From: Paenibacillus phyllosphaerae
GTDB taxonomy: Bacteria > Bacillota > Bacilli > Paenibacillales > Paenibacillaceae
Direction: 5' to 3'
DNA length: 64,000 nucleotides
Assembly (NCBI RefSeq): GCF_014192105.1
Contig: NZ_JACHXK010000005.1
Span: 250,804-314,803, forward strand
Shown: positions 17,893-25,862 of the stretch, in pieces
Layout: each line of letters opens with the position of its first letter
Numbering within the stretch: position 1 is the first letter of the stretch
Position numbers and translations under genes: made by a program
Notes under the pieces: model-generated
The model's database searches: none
Told to the model about the DNA's origin: nothing
What the model saw: only the letters and a program-made list of their open reading frames with translations

Positions 17893-17929
17893 CAAACGTT
17901 TGCACAATGCCCAAATGTAAGCGCATACT
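17893..17929. promoter_or_regulatory. cre-like catabolite repression sites between divergent operons
   Basis: ATGTAAGCGCATACT at 17915-17929 fits the Gram-positive cre consensus WTGNAANCGNWNNCW at every position. Just upstream, CAAACGTTTG (17893-17902) is a palindrome whose wider context fits the same consensus with one mismatch. Both lie in the region between the permease operon and the sensor kinase gene. Confidence 0.6.
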
Positions 17930-18017
17930 AGAGATATCAGCTTGTACGCCAAGCTAAACCAACGTAGGTCGCCGCCTGCCTGCGCAAAGCGTGCGCTCCT
18001 GAACGCCGTAATACAAG

Positions 18018-19904
18018 ATGCATGCAAGGGAGGGCCTTATCATACCCGGTTTCCCGTTATTCAAAAATACGATCCGCAACAAGCTCATGCTGCTGCTGCT
18101 CGCGGCCACGATCGTGCCGATCGCAAGCTCGATGGTCATCTCGTACATCGCGACCAAGAACTCGATCACCGAGGAGGCGGTGGCGACGAACGCCCGGCTG
18201 TTATCGCTCGGCAAGACGAACATCCTCAATTACATGAACAACATCAACCAGAAGTCGCTCGCGGTCTACAATTCGATGAACGTCCCGCGGTCGCTCTATT
18301 ATCTGCTCGAGCACGATATGGAGGACGAGGTGTTCCCGAACGATCTGTCGGACGTCATCCGCAACCGCAATCTGCTCAAGGACCATCTGTACAACATTTA
18401 TCAGAGCATTCAGGAGTTCGCCCAGGTCCGGCTCTACGTGGTCAAGCAGAATACGACGTATCTGCTGCGCAACGATGACCTGAAGGTCGGCCAGAACGAG
18501 CAGCGCCCAACCGACTTCAATTCCTCCGGCAAAACGTCGATCGAACCGACGCACTTAAGCCACTACTACGGACTCGATCTGAAAGGGAGCACGCAGGAGC
18601 CGGTCTTCACGCTCCATCGTCCGATCTTCCGCGCGCCGAGCGACGAGCTGCTGGCGAGGCTGTCCATCGACGTGAAGCTGAACGTGCTCGCCGACTTGAA
18701 CCGCCAGCTGTATGACGAAGGCGAGCAATTCTACATCGTCGACAAGTCCGGGAGCGTCATTCTATCCTCCGAGGCAGAAGTGCCAGTACAGGAGAAGGTG
18801 CTCGAATGGTTCACGAAGGTGGCTCGGGCAGAGGAGGACAGCGGGCATATCGACTATAAGGGAGATGGCTTTGCGGGCATTATTTTTCACGATCGGGTCA
18901 AGACCTCGTATATGGACTGGTATCTCGTCAAATTGTCGCCGTACACCCATCTGTACGAACGGGCCGGCGGCATCGCCCGCATCAATGCCTTCATCGGGAT
19001 CGGCGCGCTCGCCATTGCCGTGCTCGCCACGCTCTACGTGTCGCTGCGCATAACGAAGCCGTTGCTGCGCCTGATCGGCTACGTGAACAAGATCGAGACC
19101 GGCCAGCTGAATACCGCGATCGACATTCACAGCAATGACGAAATCGGCGTGCTCGCAAGGCGATTCCGCTCCATGATGCAGACGATCAACAATCTCATCT
19201 TGAAGGAATACCGGCTGGAGATCGCCAGCAAGACGAACCAGCTGAAGGCGCTGCAGGCACAGGTGAACCCGCATTTCCTGTACAACGCGATGCAATCGAT
19301 CGGCACGGTGGCGCTGCAGCACAAAGATATGCAGGTCTACTCGCTGCTCACGTCGCTGGGCAAAATGATGCGCTATCAGATGAGCACCGAGCGGGCGGTC
19401 GTCGAGCTCGCCAAGGAGATCGATTACGTGCAGGCGTACCTCGATCTGCAAAAGCAGCGGTTCGATACGGCCCTCGAAGTCACCCTCGATATCGATCCGC
19501 GGACCAGACCGATCGTCGTGCCGAAGATGATCCTGCAGCCGATCGTCGAGAACTTCTTCAAGCACGGCTTCGTCCCGGACGGCCAAGAGCCCGCCAAGCT
19601 CAGGGTCGCGAGTTCGCTTGAAGAGGGCAGCCTGACGATCCGCATCGAAGACAACGGCAAAGGGATGAGCGAGGAACAGCTCATCCAGGCGATGCATCAG
19701 CTTACCCGCGGCGAGGCTGCGGCGGCGTCCGATTGGAACAGCCCGGCAAGCGAGGAGGGCGGGATCGGGCTTCGCAACGTGCTATCGCGCCTGCAGCTGC
19801 ATTTTCACCCGAAAGCGACGCTGTCGCTCTATCCGGTTACCCCGCATGGCTTAGGGGTTATGCTACATATTCCGCTTGAGGAAGGAGCTGTATCTAACGT
19901 ATGA
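18018..19904 (+). CDS. YesM-type sensor histidine kinase
   Basis: The product has up to 628 residues. A membrane segment (about 22-44), an extracellular Cache-like sensor region (about 45-310), a second membrane segment ending TLYVSLRIT, a HAMP domain, and the YesM-type core follow in order. The phospho-acceptor is in QVNPHFLYN (His419). The ATPase N-box is LQPIVENFFKHG and the G-box DNGKGMSE. Such kinases sense oligosaccharides or their binding proteins and phosphorylate the partner regulator encoded next. The start is unclear: the ATG at 18018 lacks a ribosome binding site, while GGGAGGG lies 11 nt inside the frame before ATC/ATA codons. It overlaps the regulator gene by 4 bp and diverges from the sugar importer it probably controls. 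Confidence 0.9.
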   Translation: MHAREGLIIPGFPLFKNTIRNKLMLLLLAATIVPIASSMVISYIATKNSITEEAVATNARLLSLGKTNILNYMNNINQKSLAVYNSMNVPRSLYYLLEHDMEDEVFPNDLSDVIRNRNLLKDHLYNIYQSIQEFAQVRLYVVKQNTTYLLRNDDLKVGQNEQRPTDFNSSGKTSIEPTHLSHYYGLDLKGSTQEPVFTLHRPIFRAPSDELLARLSIDVKLNVLADLNRQLYDEGEQFYIVDKSGSVILSSEAEVPVQEKVLEWFTKVARAEEDSGHIDYKGDGFAGIIFHDRVKTSYMDWYLVKLSPYTHLYERAGGIARINAFIGIGALAIAVLATLYVSLRITKPLLRLIGYVNKIETGQLNTAIDIHSNDEIGVLARRFRSMMQTINNLILKEYRLEIASKTNQLKALQAQVNPHFLYNAMQSIGTVALQHKDMQVYSLLTSLGKMMRYQMSTERAVVELAKEIDYVQAYLDLQKQRFDTALEVTLDIDPRTRPIVVPKMILQPIVENFFKHGFVPDGQEPAKLRVASSLEEGSLTIRIEDNGKGMSEEQLIQAMHQLTRGEAAAASDWNSPASEEGGIGLRNVLSRLQLHFHPKATLSLYPVTPHGLGVMLHIPLEEGAVSNV

Positions 19905-21502
19905 ACGTGTTGATCGTGGATGATGAACGCCATGTGAGAGAGGCTGTTAAGCTGCTGGTCGACTGGGAGTCGATGGGGATTGAGCATGTGCTCGAGGCGG
20001 CCGACGGCGCGGCGGCAGTGCAGCTCATCCAGGAGCGGAAGCCGGAGATTATCTTCACCGATATGATGATGCCCAATATGGGCGGCGTGGAGCTGCTCGC
20101 ATGGGCGGCCCGGCATTCTCCGACGAGCAAACTGGTCGTGATCAGCGGGCATGACGATTTCGAATTCGTCCGCCAGACGCTCACTTACGGCGGCGTCGAC
20201 TATATTCTGAAGCCGATCGATCCGCTGCAGCTGAACCAGGCGCTGACCAAGGCGATCGACGGCTGGCGCGCCGATGAGGAAGCCCGGCTGCGCGATCAGC
20301 GTCACGGGACGCAGATCCATCAGCTCAAACCCGTCTATCTGGAGCAATTCCTCTCTACCTTAATTACGGATCCGGGGGCTTCGACGGGCGCGGCGCAGAC
20401 GCTCTGCCAAGAGTTCGGCCTAAGCCATCCGCCTGCGCGCGGCCGGATCGCGCTGATCAGCCTGGATCTCGCGCCGCCGACGCTGCGCCGGAAGTTCGCC
20501 GCAGGGTGGGACCTGTTGTATTTTGCCATCCTTAATATAGGTAACGAGCTGCTGCGGGAGCAAAAGCTCGGCTACGCCTTCCGCTGCCGCGGCTCGGAGA
20601 ACGAGGTCGCGCTGCTCTTCTGGGGCGATGCGCCCGAAGCCGCCGGCGTGCTGGCCGAGATCGAGGCGGCGATCAAGCGCACGCTGAAGGCGCGGCTTGC
20701 CTTCGGCCTGGGCAATCCCGCGGCGCTGCCCGGCGCGCTTGGCGTCTCGTACCGCCAGGCCCGCCAGTCGCTCGCGCGGCGCAACCTCCTCGACGGGCGG
20801 CAATGGTGCCATCGCTCGGATGCGGGAGCCGTGGCGCCTGCATCCGCAGCGCCGCTCTTCAATGATTATGAGGAGCGGATCCGTTACGCGGTGCAGAGCG
20901 GCAACCCCGAGCAGATCGAGGCGGCGCTCGCGCCATGGTTCCAAGCGCTCAATCAGACCGCATACATCTCGCCCGAGCAGCTGCAGCTGTGGTGGCAGGA
21001 GATTGCGGTCGCCAAGTCCGTCTGGCAGCGCGATGGCCGTCCCGTCTCCGTATCCGGCGGCTCCGCAAGCTTCGTCATCCCGGCGGATGAGGAAGGCGCT
21101 TTTGACCTCAATGGCTGGAAGCAGCTGGTGCTCGAGCAGGTGTGCGAGGTAGGGAAGCGATACGCCGAGGCCGATCAAGACCGCGGCGTCATCCACGAGA
21201 TCGCCGATTATATCGCGCAATTCGCGCATGAGGATATTTCGCTCCAGACGATCGCGGCACGCTTCTTCCTCAGCCGGGAGTATATCTCGCGCAAATTCAA
21301 GCAGGTGATGAACGAGAATATCTCCGACTACGTGACGCGGATCCGGATCGATCGGGCCAAGTCGCTGCTGCTCGCACCGCAGCTGAAAATATCCCAGATC
21401 GCCGAGAAGGTCGGCTTCCAGGACGAGAAATATTTCAGCAAAGTGTTCAAGAAACAGACCGGGTGCTCGCCCGGGGAATACCGCAAGCAACTTCATGACT
21501 AG
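19901..21502 (+). CDS. YesN-type response regulator with AraC DNA-binding domain
   Basis: The product has 533 residues. A receiver domain at the N-terminus (acidic pocket Asp7-Asp8, phospho-acceptor Asp54 in FTDMMMP) is followed by a long middle region and a C-terminal AraC/XylS double helix-turn-helix (ISLQTIAARFFLSREYISRKF, then ISQIAEKVGFQDEKYFSKVFKK). It should activate the divergent sugar importer after phosphorylation by the upstream kinase. The ATG overlaps the kinase stop (ATGA arrangement) with GAAGGAG about 15 nt before it, so the pair is translationally coupled. Confidence 0.92.
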   Translation: MNVLIVDDERHVREAVKLLVDWESMGIEHVLEAADGAAAVQLIQERKPEIIFTDMMMPNMGGVELLAWAARHSPTSKLVVISGHDDFEFVRQTLTYGGVDYILKPIDPLQLNQALTKAIDGWRADEEARLRDQRHGTQIHQLKPVYLEQFLSTLITDPGASTGAAQTLCQEFGLSHPPARGRIALISLDLAPPTLRRKFAAGWDLLYFAILNIGNELLREQKLGYAFRCRGSENEVALLFWGDAPEAAGVLAEIEAAIKRTLKARLAFGLGNPAALPGALGVSYRQARQSLARRNLLDGRQWCHRSDAGAVAPASAAPLFNDYEERIRYAVQSGNPEQIEAALAPWFQALNQTAYISPEQLQLWWQEIAVAKSVWQRDGRPVSVSGGSASFVIPADEEGAFDLNGWKQLVLEQVCEVGKRYAEADQDRGVIHEIADYIAQFAHEDISLQTIAARFFLSREYISRKFKQVMNENISDYVTRIRIDRAKSLLLAPQLKISQIAEKVGFQDEKYFSKVFKKQTGCSPGEYRKQLHD

Positions 21503-21609
21503 TCACATGACTGCGGTAACTAGAGCGAGAGGGGAGGGCGGCGCTATAATAAGGTACATAAAGGCGCTGCACAATCCTCCAAGAGATCATCCAAAAATAA
21601 AGGCGTACC

Positions 21610-21777
21610 TCACATCTCAAGCGCTGCGTTCGCAGCATTCCCCGCTGCTTCCTTGGCAGCCATGCCGCAGACAGCCTTCTCCACGGCTGCGGCGAATACG
21701 TCCTTGTACGCGGCAATCACAAGCGGCCCCCAGCCGCATAGGCCAAGACGCAAGGTAAACGTGGGCTTATTGATCAC
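21610..21777 (-). CDS. Possible 55-residue small protein
   Basis: A GTG-started frame of 55 codons reads VINKPTFTLRLGLCGWGPLV, continues with an Ala-rich amphipathic stretch (AAYKDVFAAAVEKAVCGMAA) and ends NAALEM. The composition looks more protein-like than the overlapping frames. No convincing ribosome binding site precedes the GTG, and no downstream terminator is seen. It may be a remnant rather than a gene. The rest of the 670-bp gap holds only a terminator and a promoter. Confidence 0.25.
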   Translation of the reverse strand: MINKPTFTLRLGLCGWGPLVIAAYKDVFAAAVEKAVCGMAAKEAAGNAANAALEM

Positions 21778-21799
21778 TTTTATGCTAGTATAGAAGTTA

Positions 21800-21853
21800 G
21801 GGATTTCGGCTTCATCTCACTCCTCGAGGATGAAGCCGGCATCCCTTTTTTGT
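21800..21853 (+). terminator. Intrinsic terminator in the gap before the TrpXYZ-like operon
   Basis: The arms GGGATTTCGGCTTCATC and GATGAAGCCGGCATCCC close over a 12-nt loop and are followed by TTTTTTG. A -10-like TATAGA (21790-21795, in TGCTAGTATAGA) directly precedes it, so a very short transcript is possible. It otherwise ends read-through from the two-component operon. Confidence 0.75.
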
Positions 21854-21959
21854 TTTGTGATGGTGATCGTTATTCACCTTGCAAGAATAAGAGGAAAGTG
21901 AACGACAATAATCACAAATGTCGATATTATTAACAGTTATTAACAATATTTATCTATGA

Positions 21960-21988
21960 TTGACGAAACTTTAGGTGGGCTTTAATAT
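21960..21988 (+). promoter_or_regulatory. Sigma-A promoter of the TrpXYZ-like operon
   Basis: TTGACG (21960-21965), a 17-bp spacer and TAATAT (21983-21988) predict a transcript with a leader of about 180 nt. A direct repeat of TATTAACA lies just upstream (21928-21947) and could bind a regulator. I see no T-box or riboswitch core in the leader. Confidence 0.6.
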
Positions 21989-22173
21989 TATATTAATTAT
22001 TAAAATTGCATACATTGGCGGCAATAGATTCGTAATTACAGCATGCAAAAGACATAGTTTACTTCCATTAAGAACGACTAGCTTTGCATTCTTTTTTACT
22101 TCTTTGCTTTTATGGGCAAAAGCGTTAATGCCTCGCCGCCGTATTGCGTCAATTCAGAGAGGGGTAGAGCAAG

Positions 22174-23247
22174 TTGAAAAAGACGACCTGGTTAGCGCTA
22201 GTTATGTCCGCCGTCCTCCTTATCGCAGGCTGCGGAAGCAAGAACGAGAATAACAGCAATGCAAGCACGGACACGAGCAATGCCGGCACGGCAACCGAAG
22301 GCACCAACACCGGCGGCGGCAATGCCGATCAGCAGTCTTATACGATCGCGATCTCCCAGATCGTCGAACATCCGTCCCTTGATGCAACACGTGAAGGCTT
22401 CCTGGCGGCGCTGAAGGACGCTGGCCTCGTAGAAGGCGAGAATTTGACCGTCGATTACGAGAACGCGCAAGGCGACCAAACGAACAATAACACGATCGCG
22501 CAGAAAATCGCGGGCGACAAGAACGACCTGGTATTCGGTATCGCAACGCCTTCCGCGCAAGCACTCGTGAAGAACGTTACCGATCGTCCGGTGCTGTTCG
22601 CAGCGGTAACCGATCCGCTGGGCGCCAAGCTCGTGAGCAGCCTGGAACAACCGGGCGGCAACGTGACGGGCGCTTCCGATACGAATCCGGAAGCGACAAC
22701 GAAGCTGGTTGAGTTCATCGCAGCGAATTTCCCTAATGTGAAGAAAGTCGGTCTGGTCATCAACGAAGGCGAATCCAATGCTGTCGTGATGGCAACCAAA
22801 GCCGAAGAAGAACTGAAGAAACACGGCATGGAGCTGGTCAAAGCGCCAGTGACGAATACATCGGAAGTCAAGCAAGCTGCCGAATCGCTTATTGGTCGCG
22901 TAGATGCATTCTACATTACGCTCGACAACATGGTCGTAAGCGGCGTAGACGCGATCCTCCAAGTGGCGAAGAAGAACCAATTGCCGTTCTTCTCCAGCGA
23001 CCGCGACACGGTAGAGAAGGGCGCATTCGCGACTGTCGGCTTCAAATACTATGACCATGGCTACCAAGTTGGCCAGATGGCTGTCGAGATTCTGAAGAAC
23101 GGCAAGAAACCTGCCGAGATGAACGTCATGATGCAGGACAAGCTGGACCTGATCATCAACGCGAAGGTCGCGGCGGATTACGGCATTACGGTAACGGACG
23201 AAATGAAGAACGCCGTAACCGACCAAGCCGAGAACCTGATTCAATAA
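22174..23247 (+). CDS. ABC transporter binding lipoprotein (TrpX-like, ABC_sub_bind family)
   Basis: The product has 357 residues. A lipoprotein signal peptide with lipobox IAGC is followed by an Asn/Thr/Gly linker and a type-1 periplasmic-binding fold (IAISQIVEHPSLDATREGFL, DLVFGIATPSAQALV, FYITLDNMVVSG). This is the family of TrpX, the putative tryptophan/tyrosine binding proteins of Firmicutes, which work with a branched-chain-type permease and an ATPase as encoded here. The start is TTG with AGGGG 9 nt upstream. A hairpin terminator lies between this gene and the permease, which should give excess binding protein. The ligand is inferred from family only. Confidence 0.88.
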   Translation: MKKTTWLALVMSAVLLIAGCGSKNENNSNASTDTSNAGTATEGTNTGGGNADQQSYTIAISQIVEHPSLDATREGFLAALKDAGLVEGENLTVDYENAQGDQTNNNTIAQKIAGDKNDLVFGIATPSAQALVKNVTDRPVLFAAVTDPLGAKLVSSLEQPGGNVTGASDTNPEATTKLVEFIAANFPNVKKVGLVINEGESNAVVMATKAEEELKKHGMELVKAPVTNTSEVKQAAESLIGRVDAFYITLDNMVVSGVDAILQVAKKNQLPFFSSDRDTVEKGAFATVGFKYYDHGYQVGQMAVEILKNGKKPAEMNVMMQDKLDLIINAKVAADYGITVTDEMKNAVTDQAENLIQ

Positions 23248-23260
23248 GCAGTTGCAGCAG

Positions 23261-23292
23261 AGGGTGAACGTCCTTGAAGTTCACCCTTTTGT
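23261..23292 (+). terminator. Intra-operon attenuating terminator
   Basis: The stem AGGGTGAAC / GTTCACCCT followed by TTTTG lies 14 bp after the binding-protein stop and before the permease. It would reduce, not abolish, read-through. Confidence 0.75.
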
Positions 23293-23368
23293 TGTTCAGT
23301 CGGGGCAGGCGGATCAGATGCCTCGCGACACCTACGATGACTCACAAAACTCTCAGGAGGTTCAACCC

Positions 23369-24295
23369 ATGCTCAACTCTTTGACCGGAGCGATTGAGTC
23401 CGGACTGCTGTATGCGCTCATGGCGCTCGGCGTCTACATTACGTTCCGCATTCTCGACTTTCCGGATTTGACCGTAGACGGCAGCTTCGCCACAGGCGGC
23501 GCCGTAGCGGCCATCCTCATTACGAACGGCACGCCGGTGGCGCTTGCCGTGGTCGCGGCGTTCTTCGCCGGCGGCATAGCCGGCGCGATTACCGGCCTGC
23601 TTCATACGAAGGGCAAGATCAACGGCCTATTGTCCGGTATTCTCATGATGATCGCGCTCTATTCGATCAATCTGCGCATTATGGGCCGTCCGAATATTTC
23701 GATCCTCGATACGGAGCCGTTGTTCTCCTCGATCGATAATATTTGGGTCAAACTGATCGTCATCGCGATCTGCGTCTTCCTGGTCAAATTCCTGCTCGAC
23801 GGATTCCTGCGCACCGATCTCGGTCTGTCGCTGCGCGCCACAGGCGACAATGCACGGATGATCCGCAGCTTCGGCGCGAATACCGATACGACCAAGATTC
23901 TCGGCATCAGCCTCTCGAACGGCCTCGTTGCGCTCTCCGGCGCGCTGATCGCCCAACAGACCGGATTCGCCGACATCTCCATGGGTATCGGCATGATCGT
24001 TATCGGTCTGGCTTCCGTTATTATCGGCGAAGCGATCTTCGGCGCGCGTACCGTCTTCTGGGCGACGCTCGCAGCCGTGCTCGGCTCGATCATCTACCGG
24101 ATCGTCGTCGCGTTGGCCCTCCGCGTGGAATGGCTCGATGCGTCCGACCTGAAGCTGATCACCGCGATTATCGTTATCGTCGCGCTTATGGTGCCGACCA
24201 TTAACCGCTCGATCAAGCAAAAATCGCTGGCGAAAAGACGTTCCGCCGAACTCGCTGCGCAAGCAGCAGCACCTAGAATGGGAGGTCCGCGCTAA
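23369..24295 (+). CDS. ABC transporter permease (TrpY-like, branched-chain type)
   Basis: The product has 308 residues, with eight or more membrane segments and the conserved opening ALMALGVYITFRILDFPDLTVDGSF typical of permeases that accompany TrpX-type binding proteins. The ATG at 23369 has AGGAGGT 7 nt upstream; the longer frame from 23252 runs through the terminator and is not translated as such. The stop overlaps the ATPase start by one base (TAATG). Confidence 0.9.
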   Translation: MLNSLTGAIESGLLYALMALGVYITFRILDFPDLTVDGSFATGGAVAAILITNGTPVALAVVAAFFAGGIAGAITGLLHTKGKINGLLSGILMMIALYSINLRIMGRPNISILDTEPLFSSIDNIWVKLIVIAICVFLVKFLLDGFLRTDLGLSLRATGDNARMIRSFGANTDTTKILGISLSNGLVALSGALIAQQTGFADISMGIGMIVIGLASVIIGEAIFGARTVFWATLAAVLGSIIYRIVVALALRVEWLDASDLKLITAIIVIVALMVPTINRSIKQKSLAKRRSAELAAQAAAPRMGGPR

Positions 24296-25089
24296 TGCTA
24301 CAGCTATCGAACGTATCCAAGCTCTTCTTCCCGGGCACGCCCGATGAGAAGGTAGCGCTGGTCAACATTAACCTGAAGCTCAACCCTGGCGATTTCGTCA
24401 CCGTCATCGGCAGTAACGGCGCAGGCAAATCGACGCTCATGAACGTCATCTCCGGCGTCATGACACCGGACCTCGGGACGGTGCAGATCGACAAAAACAA
24501 TATTACCGGCCTTCCGGAGCATCGCCGCAGCCAATGGGTCGGACGCGTATTCCAAGATCCGATGGCCGGTACCGCGCCGAACATGACGATTGAAGAGAAT
24601 CTCTCCATGGCGCATGCGCGCGGCAAATCGCGCGGCTTGTCGCTGGGCGTAACCCTGAACAAACGCAAGTTCTACCGTGAGCAGCTGCAGCGTCTCGGAC
24701 TTAATCTGGAGAACCGGCTGCGCGCCAAAGTAGGCCAGTTATCCGGCGGCGAGCGCCAAGCGCTCAGCCTGCTGATGTCGACGTTCACGAAGCCGCAGAT
24801 TCTGCTGCTCGACGAGCACACGGCCGCGCTTGACCCGGCACGCGCCGAGGTCATCACGAAGCTGACGGAGAGCATCGTGCGCGAGATGAACCTGACGACG
24901 CTCATGGTCACGCACAACATGGAGCAGGCGATCCGCCTCGGCAACCGTCTCATTATGATGGACAAAGGCCGGATCATCCTGGATGTAAGCGAAGATCGGA
25001 AGAAAGACCTGACCGTCGAGCAGCTGCTCGGCGAGTTCGAACAGATCAGCGGACATAAGATGTCCGATGACCGGGTTGTTTTCGGTTAA
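24295..25089 (+). CDS. ABC transporter ATPase (TrpZ-like)
   Basis: The product has 264 residues. Walker A is GSNGAGKST, the Q-loop is in RVFQDPMAGTAPNMT, the signature is LSGGERQA, Walker B is ILLLDEHTAALD and the H-loop MVTHNM. The Glu-His-Thr after Walker B, in place of the usual Glu-Pro-Thr, is characteristic of this transporter subgroup. It is the third gene of the operon, with a one-base stop/start overlap and a strong terminator 24 bp downstream. Confidence 0.92.
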   Translation: MLQLSNVSKLFFPGTPDEKVALVNINLKLNPGDFVTVIGSNGAGKSTLMNVISGVMTPDLGTVQIDKNNITGLPEHRRSQWVGRVFQDPMAGTAPNMTIEENLSMAHARGKSRGLSLGVTLNKRKFYREQLQRLGLNLENRLRAKVGQLSGGERQALSLLMSTFTKPQILLLDEHTAALDPARAEVITKLTESIVREMNLTTLMVTHNMEQAIRLGNRLIMMDKGRIILDVSEDRKKDLTVEQLLGEFEQISGHKMSDDRVVFG

Positions 25090-25112
25090 TTCTATCGATA
25101 AGCATAATGAGC

Positions 25113-25149
25113 AAGGAGCCCTGGCACGAATGCCAGGGCTCCTTTTTTT
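25113..25149 (+). terminator. Intrinsic terminator of the TrpXYZ-like operon
   Basis: A perfect stem AAGGAGCCCTGGCA / TGCCAGGGCTCCTT with a 4-nt loop and seven Ts follows the ATPase gene. Confidence 0.9.
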
Positions 25150-25210
25150 GCTGCCTGCTATGGAATTAAAACGTGCCCGCGCTGTTGGAGACTTCGCTTG
25201 CCGCCTCGCC

Positions 25211-25744
25211 TTATCTTGCCTTATGTCTGGACCTGGACGGGATCGAGAATGTGCTGTTCTCCGAATAGGGAAGCCGAATCTGATCATTAGGCTCTTTCAT
25301 AGCTGCGGCCTGCCATCGATAATAGCCATAGATGAGCAGCGACACGCCGAGAATGACGAAATAATATTGCCACGCCTTGATATTATGCAGCGTGGCTACG
25401 CCTGTGCGGGCCAGCAGCGGGAAGATGGCGAATGAAAACAAGGCGTCGGTCGCTATATTGGCCAAGCAATAAATCCAGAACCGCTCCGCCGTGAAGTAGA
25501 AAATCCAGAAGGTGCCCACCGCGAAAATCCCGTAAGCAAAGCTGATATCGATCTGATTGCCCCAAGGCACAATGTACTCGTGGATTTCCCACCATTGATA
25601 CCGGTAGGCGATCATGAAAATAATCGTCATGACGAAACACGTGAACACGACGACGGGCATATATCGTTTAATCGATCCTCTGCGGGCGAGAAACAAGCTT
25701 ACCCAAGGAAGGAGAAACAGCAGCCATAGCATACCTTTGATCAT
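25211..25744 (-). CDS. Integral membrane protein of unknown function (possibly CBO0543-like)
   Basis: The product has 177 residues with about five hydrophobic segments (IKGMLWLLFLLPWVSLFL, YMPVVVFTCFVMTIIFM, AYGIFAVGTFWIFYF, NIATDALFSFAIFPLL, YYFVILGVSLLIYGYY) and an aromatic-rich loop RYQWWEIHEYIVPWG. Size and pattern recall the CBO0543 family of uncharacterised Firmicutes membrane proteins, but that is a tentative match. I chose the ATG at 25744 because AAAGGCGG lies 7 nt upstream; the longer frame adds implausible sequence. It stands alone, 118 bp after the MFS gene on the same strand. Confidence 0.75.
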   Translation of the reverse strand: MIKGMLWLLFLLPWVSLFLARRGSIKRYMPVVVFTCFVMTIIFMIAYRYQWWEIHEYIVPWGNQIDISFAYGIFAVGTFWIFYFTAERFWIYCLANIATDALFSFAIFPLLARTGVATLHNIKAWQYYFVILGVSLLIYGYYRWQAAAMKEPNDQIRLPYSENSTFSIPSRSRHKAR

Positions 25745-25862
25745 GGTTGCACCGCCTTTTGGTTGTGAGCTTTTCCCCCGTCGTAGGTTGCGCACTTCAT
25801 GGAAATTGTATGCATACGGCAAATAACCGGATCGCTGAAAGGACCCGGTTATCCTGATGGTG

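Noticed and set aside
21995-22173. A T-box or riboswitch in the TrpXYZ-like leader
   Set aside because: No T-box core sequence, specifier loop or terminator/antiterminator pair could be found by eye in this AT-rich leader.
14385-25775. A shared 15-mer (TGGTTGTGAGCTTTT) near 14387 and 25759
   Set aside because: A few exact 15-mer matches are expected by chance in 64 kb, and the two sites lie in different positions relative to genes.
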